Below are positions 1 through 6,078 of a DNA stretch of 7,056 nt, piece after piece. The notes beneath the pieces were generated by a model that saw only the letters and a list, made by a program, of their open reading frames with translations, did not search any database and was not told the DNA's origin. Numbering within the stretch: the stretch's first letter is position 1; each line of letters starts with the position of its first letter. Origin of the DNA: JANWHF01 sp036276235 (GTDB lineage Bacteria > Planctomycetota > Phycisphaerae > Tepidisphaerales > Tepidisphaeraceae); the NCBI GenBank assembly GCA_036276235.1, contig DATBDZ010000167.1:1-7056 (forward strand), written 5' to 3'. Both the position numbers and the translations under genes were made by a program.

Positions 1-918
1 GAACATCTTCTTCTCGTCGGCGTTCAGCTCGAGCTCGATCACGCGCTCGACGCCGTCGGTGCCCAGCACGCAGGGGACGCCGACGAAATATCCGCCGACG
101 CCGTATTCTTTATCGCAATAGGCGGCACAGGGGAGGATGCGTTTTTTGTCGCGAATAATCGCCTCGGCCATCTGCACGGTGGCGGCGGCGGGCGCGTAGT
201 AGGCGCTGCCGGTTTTGAGCAGGCCGACGATCTCCGCACCGCCATTACGCGCGCGGGTGATGATCTCCTCGAGACGTTCTTTCTTCACCAACTGTGTGAT
301 CGGAATTCCGCCGGCAAACGTGTAGCGCGCCAGGGGAACCATGTCATCACCATGCCCGCCCAGTAGCAGAGCCGCCACGTCCTGGACGCTGCAGCCGATT
401 TCCTGGGCCAGGAAGCTGCGGTAGCGCGCGGTATCGAGCACGCCCGCCTGGCCGATAATGCGCTTGGTCGGGAAGCCGCTGGCTTTCCACGCGACATACA
501 CCATCGCGTCCAGCGGATTGCTCACCACGATCATCACCGCATTGGGCGAAAACTTGGCGACATTTTCCGCCACGCTTTTCACGATGCCGGTATTGATGTT
601 GATCAGATCATCGCGGCTCATGCCCGGCTTGCGGGCCACGCCTGCCGTCACGATCACCACATCGCTGCCGGCGGTGGGCTCGTAGCTGGTCGCCCCAATA
701 ATGCGGCAATCAAACCCCTCGATCGGCGAAGATTCATACAAATCCAGCGCCTTGCCGGCGGGCTGGGTATTGGGAACCTTCTTCCCCGGCTCCTTGGGAT
801 CAGGGATTTCCGGAATATCGACCAGGACAATATCGCCCAGCTCCTTGCTGGCGGCCCAATGAGCCGCCGTCGCCCCGACATTCCCGGCCCCGACAATCGA
901 AATCTTCGCGCGACGCAT
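1..918 (-). CDS. mdh: Malate dehydrogenase, NAD-dependent (partial, C-terminal end missing)
   Basis: The product should oxidise malate to oxaloacetate with NAD+ in the cytoplasmic TCA cycle. The 306 visible codons show an N-terminal Rossmann fold with the GAGNVG dinucleotide loop (residues 10-15). The acidic residue D34 at the end of the second strand points to NAD rather than NADP. The substrate-binding RKPGMSR segment holds R96 and R102, and D162, R165 and H189 (in GGHGD) have the spacing of the LDH/MDH catalytic Asp-Arg-His set. R96 at the first arginine position favours malate over lactate dehydrogenase. The ATG at 918 has a good ribosome site (AAGGA, 9 bases upstream). The frame is still open at base 1 and ends in a typical LNADEKKMF stretch, so probably only about ten residues are lost. 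Residues about 36-53 carry an extra Pro/Lys-rich loop compared with short family members. The gene stands alone here, about 510 bases downstream of rtcB. Confidence 0.95.
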   Translation of the reverse strand, partial: MRRAKISIVGAGNVGATAAHWAASKELGDIVLVDIPEIPDPKEPGKKVPNTQPAGKALDLYESSPIEGFDCRIIGATSYEPTAGSDVVIVTAGVARKPGMSRDDLININTGIVKSVAENVAKFSPNAVMIVVSNPLDAMVYVAWKASGFPTKRIIGQAGVLDTARYRSFLAQEIGCSVQDVAALLLGGHGDDMVPLARYTFAGGIPITQLVKKERLEEIITRARNGGAEIVGLLKTGSAYYAPAAATVQMAEAIIRDKKRILPCAAYCDKEYGVGGYFVGVPCVLGTDGVERVIELELNADEKKMF

Positions 919-926
919 GAATGTAG

Positions 927-934
927 TTCCTTTC
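927..934 (-). promoter_or_regulatory. Ribosome binding site of mdh
   Basis: The minus strand reads GAAAGGAA, whose AAGGA core lies 9 bases before the ATG at 918. It is one of the clearest Shine-Dalgarno sites in the window and fixes the mdh start. Confidence 0.65.
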
Positions 935-969
935 GGCAACAGAATAAGCCCGCCAAGAGCGGAATGGGG

Positions 970-998
970 ATTATCGGAAAAGGCGGGAAGGATGCAAA
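970..998 (-). promoter_or_regulatory. Candidate sigma70-type promoter of mdh
   Basis: Read on the minus strand, TTTGCA (998-993, 4 of 6 matches to TTGACA) is followed after exactly 17 bases by GATAAT (975-970, 5 of 6 matches to TATAAT). Transcription would start near 963, giving a leader of about 45 bases that contains the AAGGA ribosome site of mdh. This rests on motif match and position only. Confidence 0.4.
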
Positions 999-1164
999 CG
1001 AGCAAGTGCACTGGTGACGTGCGCGACAAATGCACGCGCTTCTGAATGTCCGATAACTCGCGAGACTTCCGCGCATTTGCGGCACGAAGCATTAAGCGTT
1101 AGTTGGGAATGTCTGGGCCGCCGGGAAAGCTTCGGATTGACGACCAGCGACACAATGCTGCAAC
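999..1164. other. Intergenic stretch with no recognised feature
   Basis: This is the left part of the gap between rtcB and mdh. The short open frames here overlap on both strands, show no recognisable domain and have no convincing ribosome site. No tRNA, terminator with a T tract, or tandem repeat was seen. Upstream parts of mdh control could lie here, but nothing in the sequence shows it. Confidence 0.4.
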
Positions 1165-1180
1165 AGGTCGTCATGCTGAG

Positions 1181-1340
1181 TGGTCACGTGCCGAGTGCAC
1201 ACGTACGAAACATGAAAACGCCACGGGCACGCTGTCGCGAGCCCATGCCACCCGGTTTTACGCAGCACTCAAGTTGGGTGGCATGGGCTTGCGATAGCAT
1301 GCCCGTGGCGTCTGTGTATGGCCGCCAATATTTTCAGAGC
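1181..1340. mobile_element. Putative MITE-like hairpin element inserted in a palindrome
   Basis: These 160 bases separate the two pieces of the left arm of the surrounding palindrome and are flanked by the dinucleotide AG (1179-1180 and 1341-1342). That is consistent with a 2-base target duplication. The core is a long hairpin (1218-1253 with 1276-1311), with unmatched flanks of 37 and 29 bases. No transposase frame is present, so any movement would be in trans. The ends at the AG junctions show no clear terminal inverted repeat, so the exact borders and the mechanism are inferred. Confidence 0.45.
1218..1311. repeat. Inverted repeat, 36-base arms, 22-base loop
   Basis: The left arm 1218-1253 and right arm 1276-1311 are complementary at 33 of 36 positions. 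On the plus strand two of the three differences become G-U wobble pairs in RNA and one is an A-C mismatch, so a stable stem would form. No T tract follows on either strand, so it is not a classic intrinsic terminator, although it could protect or weaken transcripts running on from rtcB. Confidence 0.85.
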
Positions 1341-1397
1341 AGGTACTCCGAAGCATCTGGCCCGATTGGCGAAACAGCCAGATGCTTCGGAGTACCT
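1341..1397. repeat. Perfect inverted repeat, 21-base arms, 15-base loop
   Basis: The arms 1341-1361 and 1377-1397 are exactly complementary. The hairpin starts 35 bases beyond the rtcB stop codon on the minus strand, so it could act as a 3' end structure for that transcript. No run of T follows it. The right arm runs on without a break into the CTCAGCATGACG end of the larger palindrome. Confidence 0.9.
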
Positions 1398-1431
1398 CAG
1401 CATGACGGCCTCTGCGGGCAATGTTTTCGCG

Positions 1432-2823
1432 TCAATCCTCCGGCTTTTCCCCAGCATCCGCCATCTTCACGATCTTCGGATCGAAGCGCGCGACAACATC
1501 CACCAAATCCGCTTGGGCGGCGATCACTTCGTGGATGTTCTTGTAAACCACCGGCGCCTCGTCGATTCCGGCCGACAGAAGTTGCACGCCAGCGGCTTCG
1601 AGGATCGGGCGGACGTGCGCCCAGCGGAATTTCTCGCGGGCCGCGGTTCTGCTCATCAGGCGGCCCGCGCCGTGCGAGGCGCTTTGCAGCGACGGCTCGT
1701 TTCCTTTGCCGCGCACGACGAAGCCGGGGGTCGCCATCGAGCCGGGGATGACGCCGAGAACTCCCGTGCCGGCGGGCGTCGCGCCTTTGCGGTGGACGAT
1801 CAGCTCGCGCCCGCCGTGCATTTCCTTCCAGGCGAAGTTGTGATGATTCTCGACGCCGGCGATCACCTTCGCGCCGATCGCGGCGGCGACCTTCTTATGA
1901 ATCAGCTCATGATTGGCGGCGGCGTACTGGCCCATCAGGTTCATCGCCGCCCAATATTCGGCCCCTTCCTCGCTGTTCAAATCAAGCCATGCAAGGCGAC
2001 GCAATTCCTGCGGTAATTCCGGATGCAGCGCCATCGCCAGCTTCGAATAATGATCCGCCACCTGCGCGCCGGTTCCGCGGCTGCCGCTATGGGAGAGCAG
2101 CGCGAGATATTCTCCGGGCTCAGCGCCTAAATCCGCTTTATCTATTGTGAAAATACCAAATTCAACAAAATGGTTTCCCGACCCGCTGGTGCCGAGTTGC
2201 GAGCGAGCTTTATCGAATAGCTTGCGCGTGATGGGGGTTACGTTCCAATCGGCATCGAGCACATCGTGCTCGTGCGGCTTATCAAAGGTGGCACCCGTGC
2301 CAAACTTGGTTTGGCGAGTGAGCGCGCGAACGAGCGATTCATTCAATCGCTTCAAATCCCCTGCGGGAATATCGTAGACCGACAGCCGCATGCGACAGGC
2401 AATATCGACGCCCACCGCATACGGAATGACGGCGTTGTCCGTCGCAAGCACGCCGCCGATCGGCAGGCCGTAGCCGACATGCGCATCGGGCATGAGCGCC
2501 CCCGACACCGCGACCGGCAGGCGCATCGCCTGGCGAATCTGATCGAACGCCAGCTCGTCGATTCCTTCGCCCCAAACCTTGTAAGGCGCCGGCTCCGGCC
2601 GCTCGACAAACGCGGGCTTATCCTGCTCCTCGCGCAGTACCTGCGCCAGCCCGGCAAACTGCGCATGAGCCGCATTGCCCACCGGATCGGCCAGCACAGC
2701 GCGCAGCTCCCGCTCGAGCGATTCCGGATCGAGCGTCTTGGAGGCCGCTGGGATGAGCCGAAGCGCCACGCCCACAGCGCGGCCCGGTTTGAAACCAATT
2801 GCGATCAGATCGTTGCCTGTCAT
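1432..2823 (-). CDS. rtcB: RtcB-family RNA-splicing ligase
   Basis: RtcB proteins join RNA ends bearing 2',3'-cyclic phosphate or 3'-phosphate to 5'-OH using GTP and Mn2+, in RNA repair or tRNA maturation. The 463-residue product spans the whole family fold. Visible motifs are MPDAHVGYGLPIGG (111-124), D140 and C143 in VDIACRM, GTSGSGNHFVEF with N217 and H218, HSGSRGTG with H245, HHN with H328, HRKGATPA near 344, IPGSMATPG, and HGAGRLMSR. These match the metal ligands of characterised RtcB. H384 in HGAGR is the expected guanylylated histidine, so the enzyme should be active. The first 80 residues are a less conserved extension. The ATG at 2823 is preferred (GGGGTGG just upstream); a TTG at 2835 would add four residues. 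The gene lies 15 bases after the uma2-like stop, with no archease or rtcA visible nearby. Confidence 0.92.
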   Translation of the reverse strand: MTGNDLIAIGFKPGRAVGVALRLIPAASKTLDPESLERELRAVLADPVGNAAHAQFAGLAQVLREEQDKPAFVERPEPAPYKVWGEGIDELAFDQIRQAMRLPVAVSGALMPDAHVGYGLPIGGVLATDNAVIPYAVGVDIACRMRLSVYDIPAGDLKRLNESLVRALTRQTKFGTGATFDKPHEHDVLDADWNVTPITRKLFDKARSQLGTSGSGNHFVEFGIFTIDKADLGAEPGEYLALLSHSGSRGTGAQVADHYSKLAMALHPELPQELRRLAWLDLNSEEGAEYWAAMNLMGQYAAANHELIHKKVAAAIGAKVIAGVENHHNFAWKEMHGGRELIVHRKGATPAGTGVLGVIPGSMATPGFVVRGKGNEPSLQSASHGAGRLMSRTAAREKFRWAHVRPILEAAGVQLLSAGIDEAPVVYKNIHEVIAAQADLVDVVARFDPKIVKMADAGEKPED

Positions 2824-2838
2824 GGTCCACCCCAACTG

Positions 2839-3471
2839 TCAAATGAGTTTCCACTCGCGCAGTATCATCGTCGTGGGCGGCAGCCTTGGCCATAGCCATT
2901 GAAGGCGGAGCCATACACCGTTCAGAACGACGCTGCGAAATATTCCATCATGATCGAGCGGAATCGGATGATAGCGATGGTCCGGCCCGAGCAGGAAAAA
3001 GTCCGCGGATTTGCGGATTGGATCGATGATCCAATACTCGCGAACGCCGCCCGTTTCGTATTCACGGAATTTGTCCTTGCGATCGGTCGTGCGGCTGCTT
3101 GGGCTGACGATCTCAATGACCAAATCCGCCGGCCCCTGTAGTTCCATCTTTTTGACCTTCGATCGCCGCTTCTCCGCCACGAACATAATATCCGGCGAAC
3201 GGCCCGGAAGGGTTGGGCCGGTTTTCATCACATACGGCTCGGTGACCAAAAGCCACAATCCCTTCGCGTCAACAAATGCCCGCAGGACCGTTGCGAGGAG
3301 CCCTTGAAGGTCAATATTTTCACTCGAAATCGGTGGCATAAATATGACCTTCCCGTCAACCCATTCCGCATGCCGGCGCTCGGCAAAATCGGCGCGCAAA
3401 AACTCCGCGTAACTCATGCGCACTGATTGCTCGCGCTTGCTGCGAACGGGCAGGGTCATTTGTCTGGTCAT
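2839..3471 (-). CDS. Uma2-family (DUF820) PD-(D/E)XK endonuclease
   Basis: This 210-residue protein matches the Uma2/DUF820 restriction-endonuclease-like family, abundant in cyanobacteria and planctomycetes and mostly of unknown role. Family landmarks in order are EWVDGKV (E36, D39, G40), SPDIMFV (D94), DLVIEIVSPSSR (E120), then TDRKDKFREYETGGVREYWIIDP with K132, K134, Y138 and D150. D94, E120 and the following lysine fit the PD-(D/E)XK core, so the nuclease site appears intact. There is no signal peptide or membrane segment. The ATG at 3471 is backed by GGGAG 5 bases upstream. The gene lies 43 bases after the Mrp gene and 15 bases before rtcB on the same strand. Its GC content by eye (about 56%) is slightly below that of neighbours, which is weak evidence for transfer. 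The DNA target is unknown. Confidence 0.88.
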   Translation of the reverse strand: MTRQMTLPVRSKREQSVRMSYAEFLRADFAERRHAEWVDGKVIFMPPISSENIDLQGLLATVLRAFVDAKGLWLLVTEPYVMKTGPTLPGRSPDIMFVAEKRRSKVKKMELQGPADLVIEIVSPSSRTTDRKDKFREYETGGVREYWIIDPIRKSADFFLLGPDHRYHPIPLDHDGIFRSVVLNGVWLRLQWLWPRLPPTTMILREWKLI

Positions 3472-3481
3472 TGCAGCTCCC
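3472..3481 (-). promoter_or_regulatory. Ribosome binding site of the Uma2-family gene
   Basis: GGGAG on the minus strand (3481-3477) lies 5 bases before the ATG at 3471. It favours this start over the in-frame ATGs at 3459 and 3417. Confidence 0.55.
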
Positions 3482-3514
3482 GTGACATCGGCCTCACCGC
3501 GACGACATCCCGAT

Positions 3515-4585
3515 TCATTGTATCGTCAGCGTAGGCCCGCTCGACTGCAGATTCCGCTTGCTCACTTCCCCGGCCAGGTGCCCCACCACCGCCTCGATTG
3601 CCTCGCGCAGTTTTGGCGATCCGTCGAAGTTCGCGCCGGGGCGGCCGGAGTCGCTGTTGACGCGAAGCTCGGTGAACATCGGGATCGCGCCAAGGTAGGG
3701 CAGGCCGAGTTTTTTGGCGGCGGCTTCAGTGCCGCCGCGGCCGAAGATGTCGTGTTCGGAGCCGTCGGCGGCGATGAAGTAGCTCATGTTCTCCACGAGT
3801 CCCAGGATCGGGGCGTTGAGCTGCTGGAACATTTTCACCGCGCGGATTGCATCATCCAACGCAACCTGCTGCGGCGTCGCCACCACCACCGCGCCGGTGA
3901 GCGGAAGCAACTGGCAGAGCGTGAGCGGCACATCACCCGTGCCGGGCGGGAGATCGACGATCAGATAATCCAGCTCGGGCCAGAGCGTGTTTTCCATCAG
4001 CAGTTGCTTGAACGCACCATGCGCCATCGGCCCGCGCCAGATGAGCGGCTTGTCTTCCTCCACCAGCGCGCCGATCGTGATCGCATGGATGCCGTGAACG
4101 TGGAACGGAAGAATCTTGTTGCCGCTCACCTGCGGCGGCAATCCCTTTATCCCCAGCATCGTCGGCATACTCGGGCCGTAGATGTCTCCGTCCATCAGCC
4201 CGACCTTCGCGCCCGCGCGGCTCAGGCCAACGGCCAGATTTACCGCTACCGTCGATTTTCCGACGCCGCCCTTTCCCGCGCCGACGGCAACGATATTTTT
4301 CACCTGCGGCAGCACGTCGCGCTTCGGACCCGCCGGCCCGCGCGTGTTGGCGGTGAACTCCAGCGACACCGACGAAGCGCCGGCATTTCGCAGTGCCGTC
4401 TCCACGTCGCGCTGGATCGGTTCCTTCATCGGGCAAGCGGGCGTTGTCAGCTCAATCGTCAGAAAAACCTGATCTCCATCGAGGCGAACATCCTTCACCA
4501 TGTTGAGCGTAACGATGTCCTTGAACAGCTCGGGGTCTTGAACCGTGCGGAGGGCCGCCATCACTTGTTCGCGTTGCAATACCAT
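3515..4585 (-). CDS. apbC: Mrp/ApbC/NBP35-family Fe-S cluster carrier P-loop ATPase
   Basis: Mrp-type ATPases carry and transfer Fe-S clusters to apoproteins in the cytoplasm. The 356 residues comprise an N-terminal MIP18/DUF59 domain (about 4-80, with DPEL and the conserved C51 in TTPACPMKE) and a SIMIBI ATPase domain. The ATPase shows a deviant Walker A, GKGGVGKST (104-112, signature lysine K105 and K110). It also shows the MDGDIYGPS segment (131-139), Walker B around D211 in IVDLPPGTGD, and the family's TPQQVALDDAIRAV stretch. At ENMSYF (265-270), where many relatives continue with a CPxC cluster-binding pair, this protein reads IAADGSEHDIFG with no cysteine. Cyanobacterial-type Mrp proteins, as I recall them, also lack it there. 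ATG 4585 matches the usual family start; the nearest GGGAG is a rather distant 13 bases away. The gene probably leads a unit with the Uma2-like gene and rtcB, and diverges from the cardiolipin synthase gene. Confidence 0.93.
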   Translation of the reverse strand: MVLQREQVMAALRTVQDPELFKDIVTLNMVKDVRLDGDQVFLTIELTTPACPMKEPIQRDVETALRNAGASSVSLEFTANTRGPAGPKRDVLPQVKNIVAVGAGKGGVGKSTVAVNLAVGLSRAGAKVGLMDGDIYGPSMPTMLGIKGLPPQVSGNKILPFHVHGIHAITIGALVEEDKPLIWRGPMAHGAFKQLLMENTLWPELDYLIVDLPPGTGDVPLTLCQLLPLTGAVVVATPQQVALDDAIRAVKMFQQLNAPILGLVENMSYFIAADGSEHDIFGRGGTEAAAKKLGLPYLGAIPMFTELRVNSDSGRPGANFDGSPKLREAIEAVVGHLAGEVSKRNLQSSGPTLTIQ

Positions 4586-4621
4586 TGGAAAAGCCGTGCT
4601 CCCGTCTTTGTTAAAGGGTTC

Positions 4622-4627
4622 ATTATA
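4622..4627 (-). promoter_or_regulatory. Candidate -10 box for the apbC-uma2-rtcB unit
   Basis: The minus strand reads a perfect TATAAT, 36 bases before the apbC ATG. Transcription would begin near 4615 and give a leader of about 30 bases. No good -35 hexamer is found 16-18 bases upstream (the region reads CATCCC), so the assignment rests on the -10 box and its position in the divergent gap. Confidence 0.4.
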
Positions 4628-4647
4628 GCCGAGCGGCGGTTTTTGGG

Positions 4648-5949
4648 ATGGGCCGTTGCACGAATGCCTCCTATGATGAGAGGATGGAACTCGGGCTTGC
4701 CGATCCAGCGACTGTCGAGCGCGCTCCTGCGCAGGATCCTACTGCCGCGCCGCAAGCGCCGGCGGTTGAAGCCGTCGGGATCAATCTTCGCCCGGGCCCG
4801 GAAGACGATGGCTGGCTCTCACCTCCGCCGGTTGAATTGGCCGACGGTAGTCGCTTGCAGCTTTACAAAGATGGGGAGGCGCTTCGAGCAGCGTATAACG
4901 GGATCAAGGACGCCAAGCGGCTGGTGTGCCTGGAAGTCTATATTTTTTCCAGCGACGAAACCGGCCGCGCGTTTGCCGATTTGCTGTGCGAAAAGGCACG
5001 CCAGGGTGTGGCAGTTTATCTCATCTACGATGACTTCGGCTCGAGCGGCGCGGATCCGCAGATGTTCAAGCGAATGCGCCAAAGCGGCGTGCACGTAGCC
5101 GTGTTTCATCCGATCCGGCCGTGGCAGTGCCAGTTCAGTTGGCGCCCGGTTAACCGAGATCATCGCAAGCTGGTGGTGATCGACGATCAAATCGCCGGCC
5201 TGGGCGGATTGAACATCGGCAACGAATACGCCGGCTCATGGATCGTGCCGACCCGCGCCGAGCCTTGCGAATTATGGCGCGATAATGCGGTGAGCATCCG
5301 GGGACCGGCGGCGCACATGTTCCGACGCGCTTTCACCGCGACCTGGCGTTATACGCAGCACGGCGGGCGAATCCGCCGCACTGAGTTCATCCACAATCTG
5401 CACGAGGGCGAGCTTGGCGCGATGGCCATCGCCCCCACGCTCAACAGCCCGCTGCGCCCGTTCCTCTATCGCCTCCTGCGCCAAGCGCGGCGAAGCATCC
5501 TCTTGACGATGGCGTACTTCGCGCCCGATGACCCGCTGCTGGAAGGCCTCTGCAAAGCCGCCAAGCGCGGCGTGCGCGTGAGGCTCGTACTGCCGGGCCG
5601 TTGCGATGTGCCGATCGTCCGCTTGTGCGCCCACGCTTACTACGAGATGTTGCTCGACGCCGGCATAGAAATCTACGAACGCCAAGGCGTCATCCTGCAC
5701 ACCAAGGCAATGGTCGTCGATGAATCCACGTCGATCCTCGGCTCGACGAATCTGGATTACCGAAGCATCGAATACAACTGCGAGCTGTCGGCCATCATCC
5801 GCTCGGAAGTATTCGGCCATCAGATGTGCGAGCTGTTCGAGAATGACATCGGCTTCTCACGACAGATCAAACTAAACCAATGGCGCGGCCGGCCTCATTG
5901 GGATCGGTTTGTGCATTGGGCGGTAAGCCGCGCGCGGTATCTTTTATAG
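4648..5949 (+). CDS. Cardiolipin synthase, ClsB-like (phospholipase D superfamily)
   Basis: The enzyme is expected to make cardiolipin by phosphatidyl transfer from phosphatidylglycerol or a related phospholipid at the inner membrane. The 433 residues contain two HKD motifs: HRKLVVID (H172, K174, D179) followed by GGLNIGNEY, and HTKAMVVD (H351, K353, D358) followed by GSTNLDYRS. The YDDFGSSG segment before the first motif is typical of bacterial cardiolipin synthases. No N-terminal transmembrane pair is present, unlike ClsA, and the length fits ClsB (about 410). The first 55 residues are rich in Ala and Pro and not recognisable. The start is uncertain: ATG 4648 gives the longest frame without a good ribosome site, and in-frame ATG 4684 (421 residues) is preceded by TATGAT and GAGAGG. 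Both catalytic motifs are intact. A different phosphatidyltransferase of the same family remains possible. Confidence 0.9.
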   Translation: MGRCTNASYDERMELGLADPATVERAPAQDPTAAPQAPAVEAVGINLRPGPEDDGWLSPPPVELADGSRLQLYKDGEALRAAYNGIKDAKRLVCLEVYIFSSDETGRAFADLLCEKARQGVAVYLIYDDFGSSGADPQMFKRMRQSGVHVAVFHPIRPWQCQFSWRPVNRDHRKLVVIDDQIAGLGGLNIGNEYAGSWIVPTRAEPCELWRDNAVSIRGPAAHMFRRAFTATWRYTQHGGRIRRTEFIHNLHEGELGAMAIAPTLNSPLRPFLYRLLRQARRSILLTMAYFAPDDPLLEGLCKAAKRGVRVRLVLPGRCDVPIVRLCAHAYYEMLLDAGIEIYERQGVILHTKAMVVDESTSILGSTNLDYRSIEYNCELSAIIRSEVFGHQMCELFENDIGFSRQIKLNQWRGRPHWDRFVHWAVSRARYLL

Positions 5950-5970
5950 CATCCGGCGCCATCCCACGCG

Positions 5971-6063
5971 CGAATGAAAAATGTTAAATGAAAAATGAAA
6001 AATGGCGGATGCGCGTGAAGGCGTTTTACCATTTTTCATTTTTAATTTTACATTTTTCATTCG
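5971..6063. terminator. Long AT-rich hairpin between convergent genes, possible bidirectional terminator
   Basis: Arms 5971-6005 and 6029-6063 are complementary at 33 of 35 positions around a 23-base GC-richer loop. Each arm is built from 7-base units of the ATGAAAA type. The left arm has four units from 5974 to 6001, the second one altered to ATGTTAA. The hairpin lies 21 bases after the cardiolipin synthase stop and 15 bases beyond the dapF stop, so it is positioned to end transcription from both sides. The T-rich right arm serves as a T tract in either direction. Its low GC contrasts sharply with the rest of the window, so it may also be a dispersed repeat. Confidence 0.6.
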
Positions 6064-6078
6064 TCCCGCATTTCATCC

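Larger units (their letters stand above)
1165..1411. repeat. Palindromic repeat split by a second hairpin element
   Basis: The outer ends form an inverted repeat: CGTCATGCTGAG at 1169-1180 and its exact complement at 1396-1407. It extends outward to 1165 and 1411 with one mismatch. The right half continues inward as one uninterrupted arm (1377-1407). The left half is in two pieces, 1169-1180 and 1341-1361, separated by unrelated sequence. Joined with a 2-base AG overlap, the pieces give an exact 31-base complement of the right arm. This suggests an original palindromic element of about 77 bases later split by an insertion. It resembles the dispersed intergenic repeats common in large environmental bacterial genomes, but copy number cannot be checked here. 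Confidence 0.7.

Noticed and set aside
1085..1125. Possible integron attC-like site around GCGTTAGTTGGG
   Set aside because: GTTAGTT does not fit the GTTRRRY core and no matching RYYYAAC partner was found at a suitable distance.
1165..1411. CRISPR array
   Set aside because: The repeats are inverted pairs, not regularly spaced direct repeats, and no cas gene is present.
1014..1751. Open plus-strand frame of 245 codons across the repeats into the rtcB 3' end
   Set aside because: It reads through both hairpins and then antisense to rtcB, with low-complexity Arg/Pro/Ser-rich translation and no ribosome site.
2824..2835. TTG start of rtcB at 2835
   Set aside because: The ATG at 2823 is a stronger start codon with a G-rich element just upstream; the TTG adds only four unconserved residues.
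3416..5098. Open plus-strand frame of 560 codons
   Set aside because: It lies antisense to the Mrp ATPase gene and then out of frame with the cardiolipin synthase gene, both well supported by motifs. Its translation is Arg/His-rich with no domain, typical of a shadow frame in GC-rich DNA.
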